64,000 nt of DNA, taken from NCBI GenBank assembly GCA_017795005.1, contig CP051242.1, positions 1,822,976-1,886,975 on the forward strand. The letters are read 5' to 3'. The position numbers were made by a program, and so were the translations under genes. The stretch comes from Balneolaceae bacterium (lineage in GTDB: Bacteria; Bacteroidota; Rhodothermia; Balneolales; Balneolaceae). A model generated the notes under the pieces. It made no database searches, was not told the DNA's origin, and worked only from the letters and a program-made list of their open reading frames with translations. Of this stretch, positions 51,404-61,448 are shown piece by piece. Position 1 is the stretch's first letter, and every line of letters starts with the position of its first letter.

Positions 51404-54400
51404 TCAACTAGCGAGTTTCTTCAGGAATAAAAAGGCTTCTTTATAATCCGGTATTTCCTGAATCACGAAGCGTAATACGTCGTTTTTCTGGACGACCTGG
51501 AAAAGATCAGGTTTTAGTTTTTCAAGTCGGTCGAGGGTTTTCTGGAATTTGTTTGATTCGAAATATTGATTACCCAATTCGCTTCCGGTTTTAGGACACA
51601 CGCACCACATTCTTCCGGCGCGAATGGTTACCTTTGTAAAGAAGTTTTGAGAAGCATAGAGTTTGATTTTACTTGCTAAAATGAGCATTTCTGCTTCTTT
51701 AGGTGCAGGACCGAATCGATCTTCAATTTCTTCTTTCCAACTATCGATTTCAGCTTCATCGTTAGCATTTGATAACTTACGATATAAGTTCAAACGCTCC
51801 ACATTATCTTCCACATAGTTATTTGGAAGCAGGGCAGAAGCATCAAATTCAACCGTAGTTTCCGGTAGTTCCAGTTCAGCTTCAACGCCTTCAAACATAT
51901 CCGAAAACTCTGATTCTTTAAGTTCTCTAACCGCATCATTCAGGATCTTGGTATACAACTCAAAGCCAATATCATTGATAAAGCCGCTTTGTTCTCCCCC
52001 CAGAATATCTCCGGCTCCACGAATATCCAGATCCCGCATGGCAATGTTAAATCCGGATCCTAAATCGGAAAATTCTTCCAAAGCGAGAAGTCGTTTTCTG
52101 GCTTCAGGAGTTAATGTTTCGATTGGAGGGGTAATTAAATAACAGAAGGCTTTTCTGTTAGAACGTCCTACACGTCCACGAAGCTGGTGTAATTCGGCGA
52201 GGCCGAAATTGTTGGCATTATTTATTATGATGGTATTCGCATTGGATATATCAATTCCATTTTCGACGATGTTTGTGGAAACCAGTACATCGAATTTGTG
52301 GGCATAAAAATCGCCGATAATTTTTTCCAGCTGAGAACCGGTCATTTGACCATGACCGAAGCGTACCCGAACATTCGGAACTAAATGCCGGATCATATCA
52401 GCAGTTTCTTCGATATTCTTGACCCGGTTATGAATGAAAAATACTTGTCCACCTCTACTCATTTCCTGAAGAATGGCATCCCGGATGAGCTCCTCATTAA
52501 AACTGTGAATTTCGGTATAAACCGGTTGTCGGTTAGGAGGAGGAGTATTAATCACACTTAAATCTCTGGCACCCATCAAAGAAAACTGAAGCGTTCTGGG
52601 GATTGGAGTTGCTGTAAGGGTTAAAACATCTACCGAAGCTCTGAAATTTTTTAGTTTCTCCTTAGCCGCAACACCAAATCGTTGTTCCTCATCAACAATA
52701 ATCAATCCAAGATCTTTGAATTTTACATCTTTGGAAAGCAGGCGGTGGGTTCCGATCACAATATCCAGATTTCCTTCATTCAGCTCTTTAATAACCTTTG
52801 TTTGTTCGGCTTTGGTTCTGAATCTTGAAAGAGCTTCTACTTTAACCGGGAACTCTTTCATTCGTTTCATGAAGGTTTTTGCATGCTGTTCAGCCAGAAT
52901 AGTTGTAGGGACAAGAACTCCAACCTGTTTATTATCCATAACAGCTTTAAAGGCAGCTCTTACAGCCACTTCGGTTTTTCCAAATCCTACATCTCCACAC
53001 ACCAAACGATCCATGGGTTGCGGACTTTCCATGTCACTTTTTACTGCTTTAATTGCCTGATCCTGATCGGGAGTTTCTTCATATTCGAAACGGGCTTCCA
53101 ACTCGGTTTGCCATCCCTGATCAGGGGAGAAAGCATAGGCTTTTTGCATTTTCCGTTTCGCATAAAGCTGGATCAACTCACGGGCAATATCTTTTACTCT
53201 CTTTTTGGTTTGAGCTTTTTTTCTGGCCCATTCTCCGGATCCAAGTTTGGTAATTCGCGGAGCAGTTCCTTCTTTTCCGGAATACTTCTGAAGTTTATGA
53301 AGACTGGATACATTCACATACAACAGTGAATCTTCCTGATATCGGAGAACCACCACTTCCTGTTCATTATCTTTTACCTGAATTTTTTTGAATCCGGCGA
53401 ATTTTCCGATTCCATAATCAACATGTACAACAAAGTCACCGATGCTTAGATCCCGTAGTTCTTTAAAAGAAATCCCACCTGAATAACGTCTCTTTTTTAC
53501 TTTGGGCCGGTGATATCGGTTAAAGATCTGATGATCGGTGTAAAGTGCAAGATTAGCTTCTTCAAAAACAAAACCTTCATGAAGTGACTCAACAATAAGT
53601 TTGTAATTCAGATGAGGTTGAGGATCCCCTAAAAGTTCCTCAAAACGGGTTTTCTGTCCATCATTATCACAGAGGATTACTGTTTTAATCCCTTTTTCTG
53701 AATGAGAAGTTATGTTCTCTTTAAGCAGTTTAAAATTACCGTGGAAATCAGGTTGTGGCTTAAGATCGACTTCAAATACTTTTATAGATGATGCCTTGGA
53801 AGTAGCTGCTCCCGCAAAAAGTTTTAATTGAAACCGCTCAAGTTCTGAGTTAAAGAGTTCGTTTGAAACGAAGAGACTCTCAGGGTTTTTTAATTCAGGG
53901 TTATCTTCAAGTTGATATCTTTCTGAAGCCTGGGTATATAATTTCTCAAGTGTAGATGAAATAAGAACTTCATCTTTTAGAACAAGAAGTGTGGAATCAT
54001 CAAAATAGGAGAGGAGGGAATCTTTTCCGGAGTCCGATAGATTTGACAAATCGGGTACAATCCGAGCCTGATTTAAAAAAGAAATTGAACGTTGAGAATC
54101 AGCATCAAATTCACGAATGGAATCTATTTCATCTCCGAAGAATTCGAGTCTGATCGGGTATTCCCCGGAATAAGGAAATACATCCAGAATACCCCCACGG
54201 ATTGCAAATTCGCCGGGTTGATCTACAAAACGAACCGGAATATACCCCTGATCAACCAGTTGTTCTCTCAATTTTTCCGGGTCAATTTCATCCCCTTTAT
54301 TAATAATGATGCTTACATCATCAAGTACTGAAGGGGGGGCAACTTTCTCAAAAAGAGCTTCCGAAGAGGTTACAACGATTTTCGAAGTGGAGCTTTGAAT

Positions 54401-54727
54401 TTGTTGTAAAGCTTCAGAACGTTGCACCAATAAACCGGAATCCACAATTTGTTCCGTATCATACGGTTTATGATTGGTAGATGGAAAATGAATGATTTCA
54501 GAATCTGAAATAAGAGTTAGATCAGATTTCAGAAACCGTTCATTCTCATCAGAATCAGTAATAATGAGAATGTTTTTAAAATTTTTATGAAGACCAATTA
54601 TGGTAAATCCAAGAAAGGAACCTATACTTCCTTTTAAAAAAACCGAGCTATTTTCATTAATAATTCCGGTAAGTTTTTTTAATACATTGGAATCATTAAA
54701 TTTTTTAATAAGTGATTGAATAGTCAT
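51404..54727 (-). CDS. mfd: Transcription-repair coupling factor
   Basis: About 1107 residues from the ATG at 54727 (MTIQSLIKKF); an in-frame TTG at 54742 adds five residues only. The UvrB-like N-terminal domains include GEFAIRGGILDVFPY. The RNA-polymerase-interaction (CarD-like) domain begins near LSIGDFVVHVDYGIGKFAGF. Superfamily 2 helicase motifs: Walker A with K584 in GDVGFGKTE, DEEQRFG, TLTATPIPRTL and QLRGRVGRS. The TRCF C-terminal domain ends the protein. Removes stalled RNA polymerase at lesions and recruits UvrA. Divergent from the GWxTD gene with ~48 bp between starts. Confidence 0.97.
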   Translation of the reverse strand: MTIQSLIKKFNDSNVLKKLTGIINENSSVFLKGSIGSFLGFTIIGLHKNFKNILIITDSDENERFLKSDLTLISDSEIIHFPSTNHKPYDTEQIVDSGLLVQRSEALQQIQSSTSKIVVTSSEALFEKVAPPSVLDDVSIIINKGDEIDPEKLREQLVDQGYIPVRFVDQPGEFAIRGGILDVFPYSGEYPIRLEFFGDEIDSIREFDADSQRSISFLNQARIVPDLSNLSDSGKDSLLSYFDDSTLLVLKDEVLISSTLEKLYTQASERYQLEDNPELKNPESLFVSNELFNSELERFQLKLFAGAATSKASSIKVFEVDLKPQPDFHGNFKLLKENITSHSEKGIKTVILCDNDGQKTRFEELLGDPQPHLNYKLIVESLHEGFVFEEANLALYTDHQIFNRYHRPKVKKRRYSGGISFKELRDLSIGDFVVHVDYGIGKFAGFKKIQVKDNEQEVVVLRYQEDSLLYVNVSSLHKLQKYSGKEGTAPRITKLGSGEWARKKAQTKKRVKDIARELIQLYAKRKMQKAYAFSPDQGWQTELEARFEYEETPDQDQAIKAVKSDMESPQPMDRLVCGDVGFGKTEVAVRAAFKAVMDNKQVGVLVPTTILAEQHAKTFMKRMKEFPVKVEALSRFRTKAEQTKVIKELNEGNLDIVIGTHRLLSKDVKFKDLGLIIVDEEQRFGVAAKEKLKNFRASVDVLTLTATPIPRTLQFSLMGARDLSVINTPPPNRQPVYTEIHSFNEELIRDAILQEMSRGGQVFFIHNRVKNIEETADMIRHLVPNVRVRFGHGQMTGSQLEKIIGDFYAHKFDVLVSTNIVENGIDISNANTIIINNANNFGLAELHQLRGRVGRSNRKAFCYLITPPIETLTPEARKRLLALEEFSDLGSGFNIAMRDLDIRGAGDILGGEQSGFINDIGFELYTKILNDAVRELKESEFSDMFEGVEAELELPETTVEFDASALLPNNYVEDNVERLNLYRKLSNANDEAEIDSWKEEIEDRFGPAPKEAEMLILASKIKLYASQNFFTKVTIRAGRMWCVCPKTGSELGNQYFESNKFQKTLDRLEKLKPDLFQVVQKNDVLRFVIQEIPDYKEAFLFLKKLAS

Positions 54728-54775
54728 GGACTTAGAGAACAAAAAGAAAATCTGTAAACGAAAAGATAACGCTTA

Positions 54776-56773
54776 ATGAGCAGTGCTTCATCATCAAAAT
54801 CGAAATTATTAAGCTCTACAGTACTCATTTTCTGGTCTTTACTTTTCTTCATATTTGCTTTAGAAGTAGAAGCTCAGACACAGGTAGAGGATTATTATGA
54901 AGAGGGAATTCAGCTATACGAGTCCGGGGAAATAGGACCCGCATTACAATTATGGATTGATGCTTTCAACTCAATTGAAGATTCATCGCAAATTGATCCA
55001 AGAATCGGGAGCGCATTTATTGAAATAGTAGTAAAAAATCAGCTTCAGGACTTATATCAGGCTTCATCGGTTATTTATTATTGGGCTTTATCTTCAAAAG
55101 GCACAGGAGACTTGAGAGATTTCCTGAAAACCGAAATCCTAAAGTCTGAAGCTATATTTGATGAGTTTGAATTCAACAGATTAAAAAGGGATATGGAGAC
55201 TAATCCATACGAAGTTGCATTTGAGGTGCTTCAAAAATGGGTAAGCATGGATCCAACCCCCGAGTCAAGAACAAACGAAAGATTGATTGAGCACTGGGAA
55301 AGAATTATCTATTCCAAAAATCTTTTTAACAAAGCAAATAACACCGTTTTTGGTACGGATGACAGAGCCTTAACTTATATTAAATATGGAAACCCTGAGA
55401 TTATCAGAAAAGGAAGGTTAGATTATAACTCGGGTATTATTTATTCAAGTGTAGCAACGGTACTTAACCCAACTGATAAAGAAGTTAAAAAGCTGATGGA
55501 GAATATTTTAGCCAATTATTATGCGGCTGAATATGAAGTTTGGGTTTACCCATTTTTATCTCCCGACGGAAGGTTTGTTAAAGTATTTGGTGAAAAATAC
55601 ACAACCCGTTCATTCCAGGAGATAGATGTCATAACAGACTTTATCCCCGAGTATGCGTTTAACAGGTTAAGAGGGGTTTCTACACCAGGTGGAACATATA
55701 CCCCGGGCTTTTTTTTACTTTATAACTATCTACACCAGTTTGGAGCTTACGATTCATACTTTTCTGATCAGTATTCAGAACTTAACGAAATTCTTGCGCT
55801 TCCATCTAATCAGGTAAATTCAAGAAGAATTTATACTGATGGAAGTTGGGTATTTCCAAGAGTCAGAACTGCGGCAGCGGATATGAATAGGATTTTTGCC
55901 GGAGCTCCTGTTTCTAAATCAGTTTATCTGGATTCATTAGATAATGTTGAGGTAAAGGTTAAAGAATATCAATATTTTAACGAAAATGGGACGCCTAAAA
56001 CTCTGTTTGTTATGAATAGCTATCCCATGGCTTTAATGTTGGATTATATGGCAAAGCAGAAGCGAGTTGATTTAAGCGATTACGGTTTAAAACACTCTGT
56101 TTTTTTGACGGAAGACAATGGTCAAAATCCCGGTAAATTAATTCAGGAGCCTTCGGTACCAGCACTTAGCAAAGGGATGGTACATCCAGCTCAAACTATA
56201 TTCGAAATTTCTGGTGAAGAAAGGCGATACACACAATTTGTCTTTTCCGTTCAAGTGTTTGATAAGCTGGAATCTAATAAGCCAGGGGATAACCTTCTGC
56301 CTAAGTCACTTAAAGCAGTAGGTCGGAATAATGACATAATACCTGCAGAAAGGAAAAGAATTGAAAAATTTGATATTTCTGAGATAATGATTGGTTATCA
56401 AATTGATGAAACAAATTATGAAGATGAAGTACCCTTTATTGTAGCAATTGATAATAAAATACCATCGTTCTCAAACCTATTTATTCACTTTCAGGTGATT
56501 AACATGGAAAAAAATTCAGAAGAGAAAGTAGATTTAAGAGTTGAGTTGAATGTGAAGAAGAAAAGATCCGGTTTAGGAATCTTCAGAAGAGACAAAATAA
56601 ATTCAATTAGTGTGAGCTATGATGACAACCTAACTCAAATAAGAGAAAGTTTAGAATTTGAACTTGTCGACAGAGATGCAGATAGTTATGAATTAACTCT
56701 TGAATTCTTAGATATTAACTCAGGAAACCGTATAACTCGAAAAATCGATTTTGAACTTGTCAATACTGAGTAA
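54776..56773 (+). CDS. Secreted GWxTD-domain protein
   Basis: 665 residues with an N-terminal signal segment (LIFWSLLFFIFALEVEA). A short helical, TPR-like start (DYYEEGIQLYESGEIGPALQLWIDAF) is followed by the GWxTD-type domain (LIEHWERIIYSKNLFN, then DDRALTYIKYGNPEIIRKG). Domain function is unknown; such proteins occur in Bacteroidota, Ignavibacteria and relatives. The C-terminal half (~430-665) is beta-rich with VWPF-like strands. The 3' end overlaps the convergent Bat-like gene by 14 bp. Confidence 0.8.
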   Translation: MSSASSSKSKLLSSTVLIFWSLLFFIFALEVEAQTQVEDYYEEGIQLYESGEIGPALQLWIDAFNSIEDSSQIDPRIGSAFIEIVVKNQLQDLYQASSVIYYWALSSKGTGDLRDFLKTEILKSEAIFDEFEFNRLKRDMETNPYEVAFEVLQKWVSMDPTPESRTNERLIEHWERIIYSKNLFNKANNTVFGTDDRALTYIKYGNPEIIRKGRLDYNSGIIYSSVATVLNPTDKEVKKLMENILANYYAAEYEVWVYPFLSPDGRFVKVFGEKYTTRSFQEIDVITDFIPEYAFNRLRGVSTPGGTYTPGFFLLYNYLHQFGAYDSYFSDQYSELNEILALPSNQVNSRRIYTDGSWVFPRVRTAAADMNRIFAGAPVSKSVYLDSLDNVEVKVKEYQYFNENGTPKTLFVMNSYPMALMLDYMAKQKRVDLSDYGLKHSVFLTEDNGQNPGKLIQEPSVPALSKGMVHPAQTIFEISGEERRYTQFVFSVQVFDKLESNKPGDNLLPKSLKAVGRNNDIIPAERKRIEKFDISEIMIGYQIDETNYEDEVPFIVAIDNKIPSFSNLFIHFQVINMEKNSEEKVDLRVELNVKKKRSGLGIFRRDKINSISVSYDDNLTQIRESLEFELVDRDADSYELTLEFLDINSGNRITRKIDFELVNTE

Positions 56774-57755
56774 GTCCTTTTAGCCAGATTCTATCGATTA
56801 CAAATCCAACAAAAAGCATGGAAATAGCCAATCCAAGATAGAATGGGTATCGATCTTCGTAATCAGTGTAAATGATCTCTTCGACCTTAGATTTTTCAAG
56901 CTGATCTATTTCATCATAAATTTCAATAAGCTGTTCGGTATCAGTTGCTCTATAATAGCGACCACCTGTAAGTTCGGCTACACTTGTAAGCATCTCCTCA
57001 TCAATATTAACCTGGATATTCTGATATCGACGACCAAAAATTGGATCCTGAACAGGATAAGGTGCAGTGCCTCTTGTCCCAGCACCAATAGTATAGATTT
57101 TTATGCCATAAGTAACGGCCAGGTCTGCTGCGGTAACCGGATCAATTTCCCCGGCGTTATTCTGCCCGTCAGTTAGTACAATGATAAGTTTACTTTGCGT
57201 TTCACTGTCTTTTAGACGATTGATAGCAGTTGCTATACCCATTCCAATAGCGGTTCCATCTTCTATTACACCCATTTCAACTTCATCAATAAGTTGTTTT
57301 AGTAAACGATAGTCTAATGTTGGAGGGACTACAGTAAAGCTTTTCATCGCGAAAGTTACCAGTCCAATTCGATCCGAAATCCTTTTATCAACAAAATCCT
57401 TTGCAACTTCTCTGGCAGCTTCAAACCGATTAGGTTTAAGATCTTCGGCACGCATTGAGGAGGACATGTCCAGTACCATTACGATGTCAATACCCTCAGC
57501 ATTTCGCTCAATAGTAGTTAATTTGAGTTGAGGTCGGGCTAAAGCTAAAATTAACAAGCTAAGTCCGCCTAAAAGAAGAAGCAGTGATAACCAATGTACA
57601 TGAGATTTCCAGTTTCCTGATAAGCCTTCAAAATATTTTACAGACGAGAAAGTAAGAGATGCTCTTTTCCGAGTGAAATGACGATATAGATATATTCCAA
57701 ATATGATAGGAATTATTACAAGTGCCCAAAACCATTCCGGATTAGCCCATTCCAT
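56760..57755 (-). CDS. BatA-like VWA-domain membrane protein
   Basis: 331 residues. TM helices at ~9-24 and ~55-73, then a von Willebrand A domain with a complete MIDAS (D96-M-S98-S-S100 in VLDMSSSM; later TDGQNN with the Asp), and a C-terminal TM helix (~308-325). This is the BatA architecture of Bacteroides aerotolerance operons. Its start overlaps the stop of the BatD/DUF4381-like gene by one base. Confidence 0.88.
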   Translation of the reverse strand: MEWANPEWFWALVIIPIIFGIYLYRHFTRKRASLTFSSVKYFEGLSGNWKSHVHWLSLLLLLGGLSLLILALARPQLKLTTIERNAEGIDIVMVLDMSSSMRAEDLKPNRFEAAREVAKDFVDKRISDRIGLVTFAMKSFTVVPPTLDYRLLKQLIDEVEMGVIEDGTAIGMGIATAINRLKDSETQSKLIIVLTDGQNNAGEIDPVTAADLAVTYGIKIYTIGAGTRGTAPYPVQDPIFGRRYQNIQVNIDEEMLTSVAELTGGRYYRATDTEQLIEIYDEIDQLEKSKVEEIIYTDYEDRYPFYLGLAISMLFVGFVIDRIWLKGLTQY

Positions 57756-58774
57756 CAGTTTTCCTCCTTTTTGATTGTTGGCTCAACCAATTCGGTATTT
57801 TCTGGTTGTTTGAACTGAGCTTCATACGTAGCTTTTTTTCGGGAAATTCTTGAGGCATCAACCAATCTTGAACGATCCAGAAAATCGATAGCATATTGAT
57901 AACAAGTCCATGCATCATCCAGAGTTGGGGTATATTTGGCAAATTTAACCATATCCGAACGATTCAGTACCTGGCGTGTACTTTTAATCATCTCATGATC
58001 CACCCCAAATGCATCCAGATATCTGAATAACTCTCTCGAAGTTGATTCAAGAGCAGGAATATTATAAAGCTCTTCGAAATACGATCGTATGGAGTCACTT
58101 AATGTGGAATAGAAAAATTTATAATCCTTTGTTGTTGCCAAGTCATAGTCTTGTTTAAGATAACTTAGCGTTGACTCCAATTGGGTGAGCGGGCTGATAA
58201 ATGGTTCGAACACTATTTCTTGTTCAACAGGTTTAGCATTCGCTCTTTTTCTCCATGTATAATAAGTAAGTGCAGCTGCTAATATAATTGCAATAAGGAT
58301 AATTAGAACCGCCCATGGAAAACCTTTCATGTCAAAAATAGGCTTGAGAGGTTTTAGTTCAGCATCCTCAGAAGGCAGTACTGTTTTGAAATACAAAGCA
58401 ATAGGATTTGAAAAAACTATACTTGTATCCCTTGCATTAATTAAGAGAATACGGAAAGGAGGAAGATTTATATCGGTATTTCCAAAAAATTGAAGGCTGT
58501 ATAAAACACTATCAGCAAAATCTGTAACTCTGAATTGTCGTGTATTTAACAAATCTAAAACGGGTGGAAATGCGGAAGAATCAGGGAAAATAATACGTTC
58601 GTAAGGTTGGTTTAGCTGTAGCTTTACCGATATGGTGAATACCTCCCCAACAGTAAGAGAATCCTTAGAGGGAGATGCTGTACTATTTTGAGCATATGAA
58701 TAAGAAGGGACAAGAAAAAGTCCAACGACTAGTAAAAGTGTAAAAAAATTGGTTTTAAAACTAAATAACCTCAT
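57755..58774 (-). CDS. Bat-operon periplasmic/membrane protein (BatD/DUF4381-like)
   Basis: 339 residues. Signal peptide (FTLLLVVGLFLVPSYSYA), a ~120-residue beta-rich periplasmic domain (SLTVGEVFTISVKLQLNQPYERI as family-like start, quoted in part: LTVGEVFTISVKL), a TM helix (~152-172), then a ~165-residue helical cytosolic domain (DYDLATTKDYKFFYSTLSDS onward). This matches DUF4381/BatD-like proteins encoded next to BatA. Coupled to the BatA-like gene (1-bp overlap). In most relatives it lies directly after DUF58; here an opposite-strand M23 gene lies between. Confidence 0.7.
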   Translation of the reverse strand: MRLFSFKTNFFTLLLVVGLFLVPSYSYAQNSTASPSKDSLTVGEVFTISVKLQLNQPYERIIFPDSSAFPPVLDLLNTRQFRVTDFADSVLYSLQFFGNTDINLPPFRILLINARDTSIVFSNPIALYFKTVLPSEDAELKPLKPIFDMKGFPWAVLIILIAIILAAALTYYTWRKRANAKPVEQEIVFEPFISPLTQLESTLSYLKQDYDLATTKDYKFFYSTLSDSIRSYFEELYNIPALESTSRELFRYLDAFGVDHEMIKSTRQVLNRSDMVKFAKYTPTLDDAWTCYQYAIDFLDRSRLVDASRISRKKATYEAQFKQPENTELVEPTIKKEEN

Positions 58775-58932
58775 TAAAAATAGTTGCGTCTGCTTTCGAA
58801 ATTTTACTCCTTAAAATAGGGCTTATCATACTAAATATGAGAACCTTTTTAGTCCCAAATTTTGTAAAAAATGGTTCCTATGAAAATCTGAGATAAATTC
58901 GTATTCTCATCCCGAAAATTATCTACAGAGGA

Positions 58933-60222
58933 ATGAAGTTTAAACGGGTTAAAAAAGCACTACAAAGCGTTGGTATCGTTACACTTTTCGCATCTTGCTC
59001 TTTTTTTCAGAGCAATGAAAGTGAAGTCAATTATGTTAATTCTGTCACTTCGGAATCTTTAATTGAGATTAAAGAACAACCCGTTTTAGATGAATATGGT
59101 TTTGTTCAAAAAGGGGAAATTATCCAGCAGGGTAAGGTTAAGAGAAATGAAAGTTTATACATCATACTCAGGTCATTAGATGTATCTCCCCAAACAATTA
59201 AAGAAATAGAGATAGAATCTAAAGGAAAATTTCAGACTAACAGAATTAGGCCTGGTCAACGCTACTTAACCTATATGGATTCAGGTACGAATCAGGTGAG
59301 CAGACTTATTCTTCATAATGACTTACTTAATTACATAGTCTTTGATCTGGAAAATGGAGTTAATGTTGAAAAGGGAAAAAAAGAAATTACCAGTAAGATT
59401 ACAGAGACTTCAGGTATAATTACATCTTCCTTATATGAAGCTTTACTTGAGAATGGAGTTGACCCATTATTGGGAAATAAACTAAGTGAGATTTTTGGGT
59501 GGCAGGTTGATTTCTTCAGAATTTATGAGAATGATTCTTACAAAGTCTTTTATGAACAACAATTTGTGGATGATACACCATATGGTGTAGGTAAAATTCT
59601 TGCAGCCGAGTTTACCCATAAAGGGGAAGTTTACGACGCCTTTTTTTACGAGACTAACGATCGGGCCGGCTATTTTAACAGTGAAGGAAACGGTGTACAA
59701 AAAGCATTATTAAAAGCCCCATTTACTTATTCTCAAAGAGTGAGCTCAAATTTTTCTCATAGTCGTTTTCATCCCGTTTTAAAAACCAGAATGCCTCATT
59801 ATGGAGTAGACTACGCAGCTCCACTTGGAACCCCGGTAATTGCTGTTGGAGATGGTACCATTATCGAATCAAGATATCGTGGACCAAATGGTAATATTGT
59901 TAAGATTCAACATAATAGTACCTATACAACTGCTTATTTACATTTAAATGGATTTGCCAGCGGGATTAAGAAAGGTGTGAAAGTGAAACAAGGCCAGGTT
60001 ATTGGTTATGTTGGAAGAACAGGAAGGGTAACTGGGGTTCATCTTGATTATAGGATTTATAAAAATAACCAACCAGTAAATCCATTAACAGTTGATCTAC
60101 CTCCAAGTAAAGCTATTTCCAAAGAAGAAATGAAAAAGTTCAGACTGACTGTAGAAAAATATAAGTTTCAGCTTAGTCAGATAGGGGAAGAGCTGCTCGC
60201 TTCGGTTTATTATACCTATTAA
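58933..60222 (+). CDS. M23-family metallopeptidase lipoprotein (LytM/OapA-like)
   Basis: 429 residues. An N-terminal lipobox (VTLFASC) suggests outer-membrane anchoring. An OapA/LysM-like region (QQGKVKRNESLYIILRSLDV) precedes the M23 domain at ~260-390. Zinc site: H289-x3-D293 in PHYGVDYAAPLG, H337 in AYLHLNG, and H370-L-D372 in GVHLDYRIYKNN. The second His of the usual H-x-H is Asp, so either Asp serves as ligand or activity is changed. Likely cleaves or regulates cleavage of peptidoglycan cross-links in cell division. Placed between DUF58 and Bat genes on the opposite strand. Confidence 0.9.
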   Translation: MKFKRVKKALQSVGIVTLFASCSFFQSNESEVNYVNSVTSESLIEIKEQPVLDEYGFVQKGEIIQQGKVKRNESLYIILRSLDVSPQTIKEIEIESKGKFQTNRIRPGQRYLTYMDSGTNQVSRLILHNDLLNYIVFDLENGVNVEKGKKEITSKITETSGIITSSLYEALLENGVDPLLGNKLSEIFGWQVDFFRIYENDSYKVFYEQQFVDDTPYGVGKILAAEFTHKGEVYDAFFYETNDRAGYFNSEGNGVQKALLKAPFTYSQRVSSNFSHSRFHPVLKTRMPHYGVDYAAPLGTPVIAVGDGTIIESRYRGPNGNIVKIQHNSTYTTAYLHLNGFASGIKKGVKVKQGQVIGYVGRTGRVTGVHLDYRIYKNNQPVNPLTVDLPPSKAISKEEMKKFRLTVEKYKFQLSQIGEELLASVYYTY

Positions 60223-60228
60223 GCTTAA

Positions 60229-61104
60229 TTAGTACCGACTCATTCTTCGCTGGAAGAAATTCATAAGAGGTCGTACATAAGATTTATTGGTACTTACATT
60301 AACCGCATCTACTTTCATTTTCAGAAAAGTATCATCAAGTGATTTTTGATGAATGTGTTTTTTCTTTCGGTATGCTTCACGGATTTTTTTATTCGAAGTA
60401 TCAATGAGTATTTCTTTTCCGGATTCAGCATCCTGAAATGGGACTAGCCCAATATCGGGAAGTTCTTCCTCGAAGGGATCATTTATAACAATACTAACCA
60501 AATCATGTTTTTGGTTTGTAATGCGCAGTTGTTTTTCAAAACTTTCATCTTGAAAATCGGAAGCTAAAACAACAATGGCTCGGCGGTCTAAAAGCCTGTT
60601 CACATAGCTTAATGCGTCTGCGATTTTCGTACCCACGCCCTTTGGCTTCGTAGTATAAAGTTCTCTAATCAAACGGAGTACATGGGTTCTTCCTTTCTTA
60701 GGCGGAACAACTTTTTCAATGATATCACTGAATAAAACCAGTCCAACTTTATCTCCATTTTTGATCGCGCTAAACGCAAGAACAGCAGAGATTTCTATGG
60801 CTATATCCATCTTTCTTTGATGGTCACTTCCGAAGACACCACTGGCAGAAATATCCACGCAAAGCATGAGTGTTTGTTCTCTTTCTTCCTCGAAAATTTT
60901 GATGTATGGGTCACCAGTTCGGGCTGTTACATTCCAATCTATTTGGCGAATATCATCGCCATAATTGTATGCCCTAACTTCCGAAAAAGCCATTCCCCGA
61001 CCTTTAAACGCAGATTGGTACTCACCGCCAAAAAGGGTATTTACCAAACCTTTAGTCTGGATTTCAAGCTTTCGGATTTTCTTTAAAACTTCCTTAGATA
61101 TCAT
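60229..61104 (-). CDS. DUF58 protein (Bat/MoxR-linked VWA-like)
   Basis: 291 residues. DUF58 core: FKGRGMAFSEVRAYNYGDDIRQIDWNVTAR (quoted in part: VRAYNYGDDIRQIDWN), then a VWA-like fold with VDISASG. Cytosolic; partner of MoxR AAA+ ATPases in Bat operons. No MoxR gene is present in the window on the upstream side, and the next genes upstream are on the opposite strand. Six bp from the convergent M23 gene. Confidence 0.88.
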   Translation of the reverse strand: MISKEVLKKIRKLEIQTKGLVNTLFGGEYQSAFKGRGMAFSEVRAYNYGDDIRQIDWNVTARTGDPYIKIFEEEREQTLMLCVDISASGVFGSDHQRKMDIAIEISAVLAFSAIKNGDKVGLVLFSDIIEKVVPPKKGRTHVLRLIRELYTTKPKGVGTKIADALSYVNRLLDRRAIVVLASDFQDESFEKQLRITNQKHDLVSIVINDPFEEELPDIGLVPFQDAESGKEILIDTSNKKIREAYRKKKHIHQKSLDDTFLKMKVDAVNVSTNKSYVRPLMNFFQRRMSRY

Positions 61105-61168
61105 GGCTCTTTTTAATAAGAATATAACACGGAAGAAAATTTTAAAGAAGTAAAAAAGTGTATTTGGT

Positions 61169-61178
61169 TAAGCGCTTA
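61169..61178. promoter_or_regulatory. Operator-like palindrome TAAGCGCTTA
   Basis: A perfect 10-bp palindrome within GTTAAGCGCTTAC, close to LacI-family operator form. It lies ~65 bp upstream of the DUF58 start and ~270 bp upstream of the first DUF11-type gene. No regulator gene is nearby. Confidence 0.3.
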
Positions 61179-61234
61179 CATTTATATAATAAAACATATA
61201 ATAATAAAAATAATTAAAAATACTTATTCATTAT

Positions 61235-61242
61235 TACATTTG
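61235..61242 (+). promoter_or_regulatory. Promoter-like TACATTTG box
   Basis: Fits the TAnnTTTG -7 element, but no matching upstream TTG is seen at the right distance. Confidence 0.3.
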
Positions 61243-61448
61243 TACTATATTTTAAAATCTGATTAAAATAAATATTAAAGAAAATCAATCTTTAAGCATA
61301 CTTTAAGAACTATTTTCGTTAGAGCCCTCTAATCTTCAGTGCATTCATCTGAGGGGCTAAATTAAGCCTATCTAATCCTGTCTCTTTTGGTATGGTGGTA
61401 TTTTTAATACATGCAAAAATGTATACAACAATCACTAAACCAAGTATC

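Larger units (their letters stand above)
61105..61448. other. Intergenic region between DUF58 and the DUF11-type genes
   Basis: 344 bp, very AT-rich, divergent. Contains a palindromic operator-like site, a TACATTTG promoter-like box and a stem-loop (AGCCC...GGGCT, 61323-61358). Confidence 0.5.

Noticed and set aside
52883-53329. 148-codon plus-strand frame
   Set aside because: Antisense to the mfd helicase region, and explained by the codon constraints of mfd.
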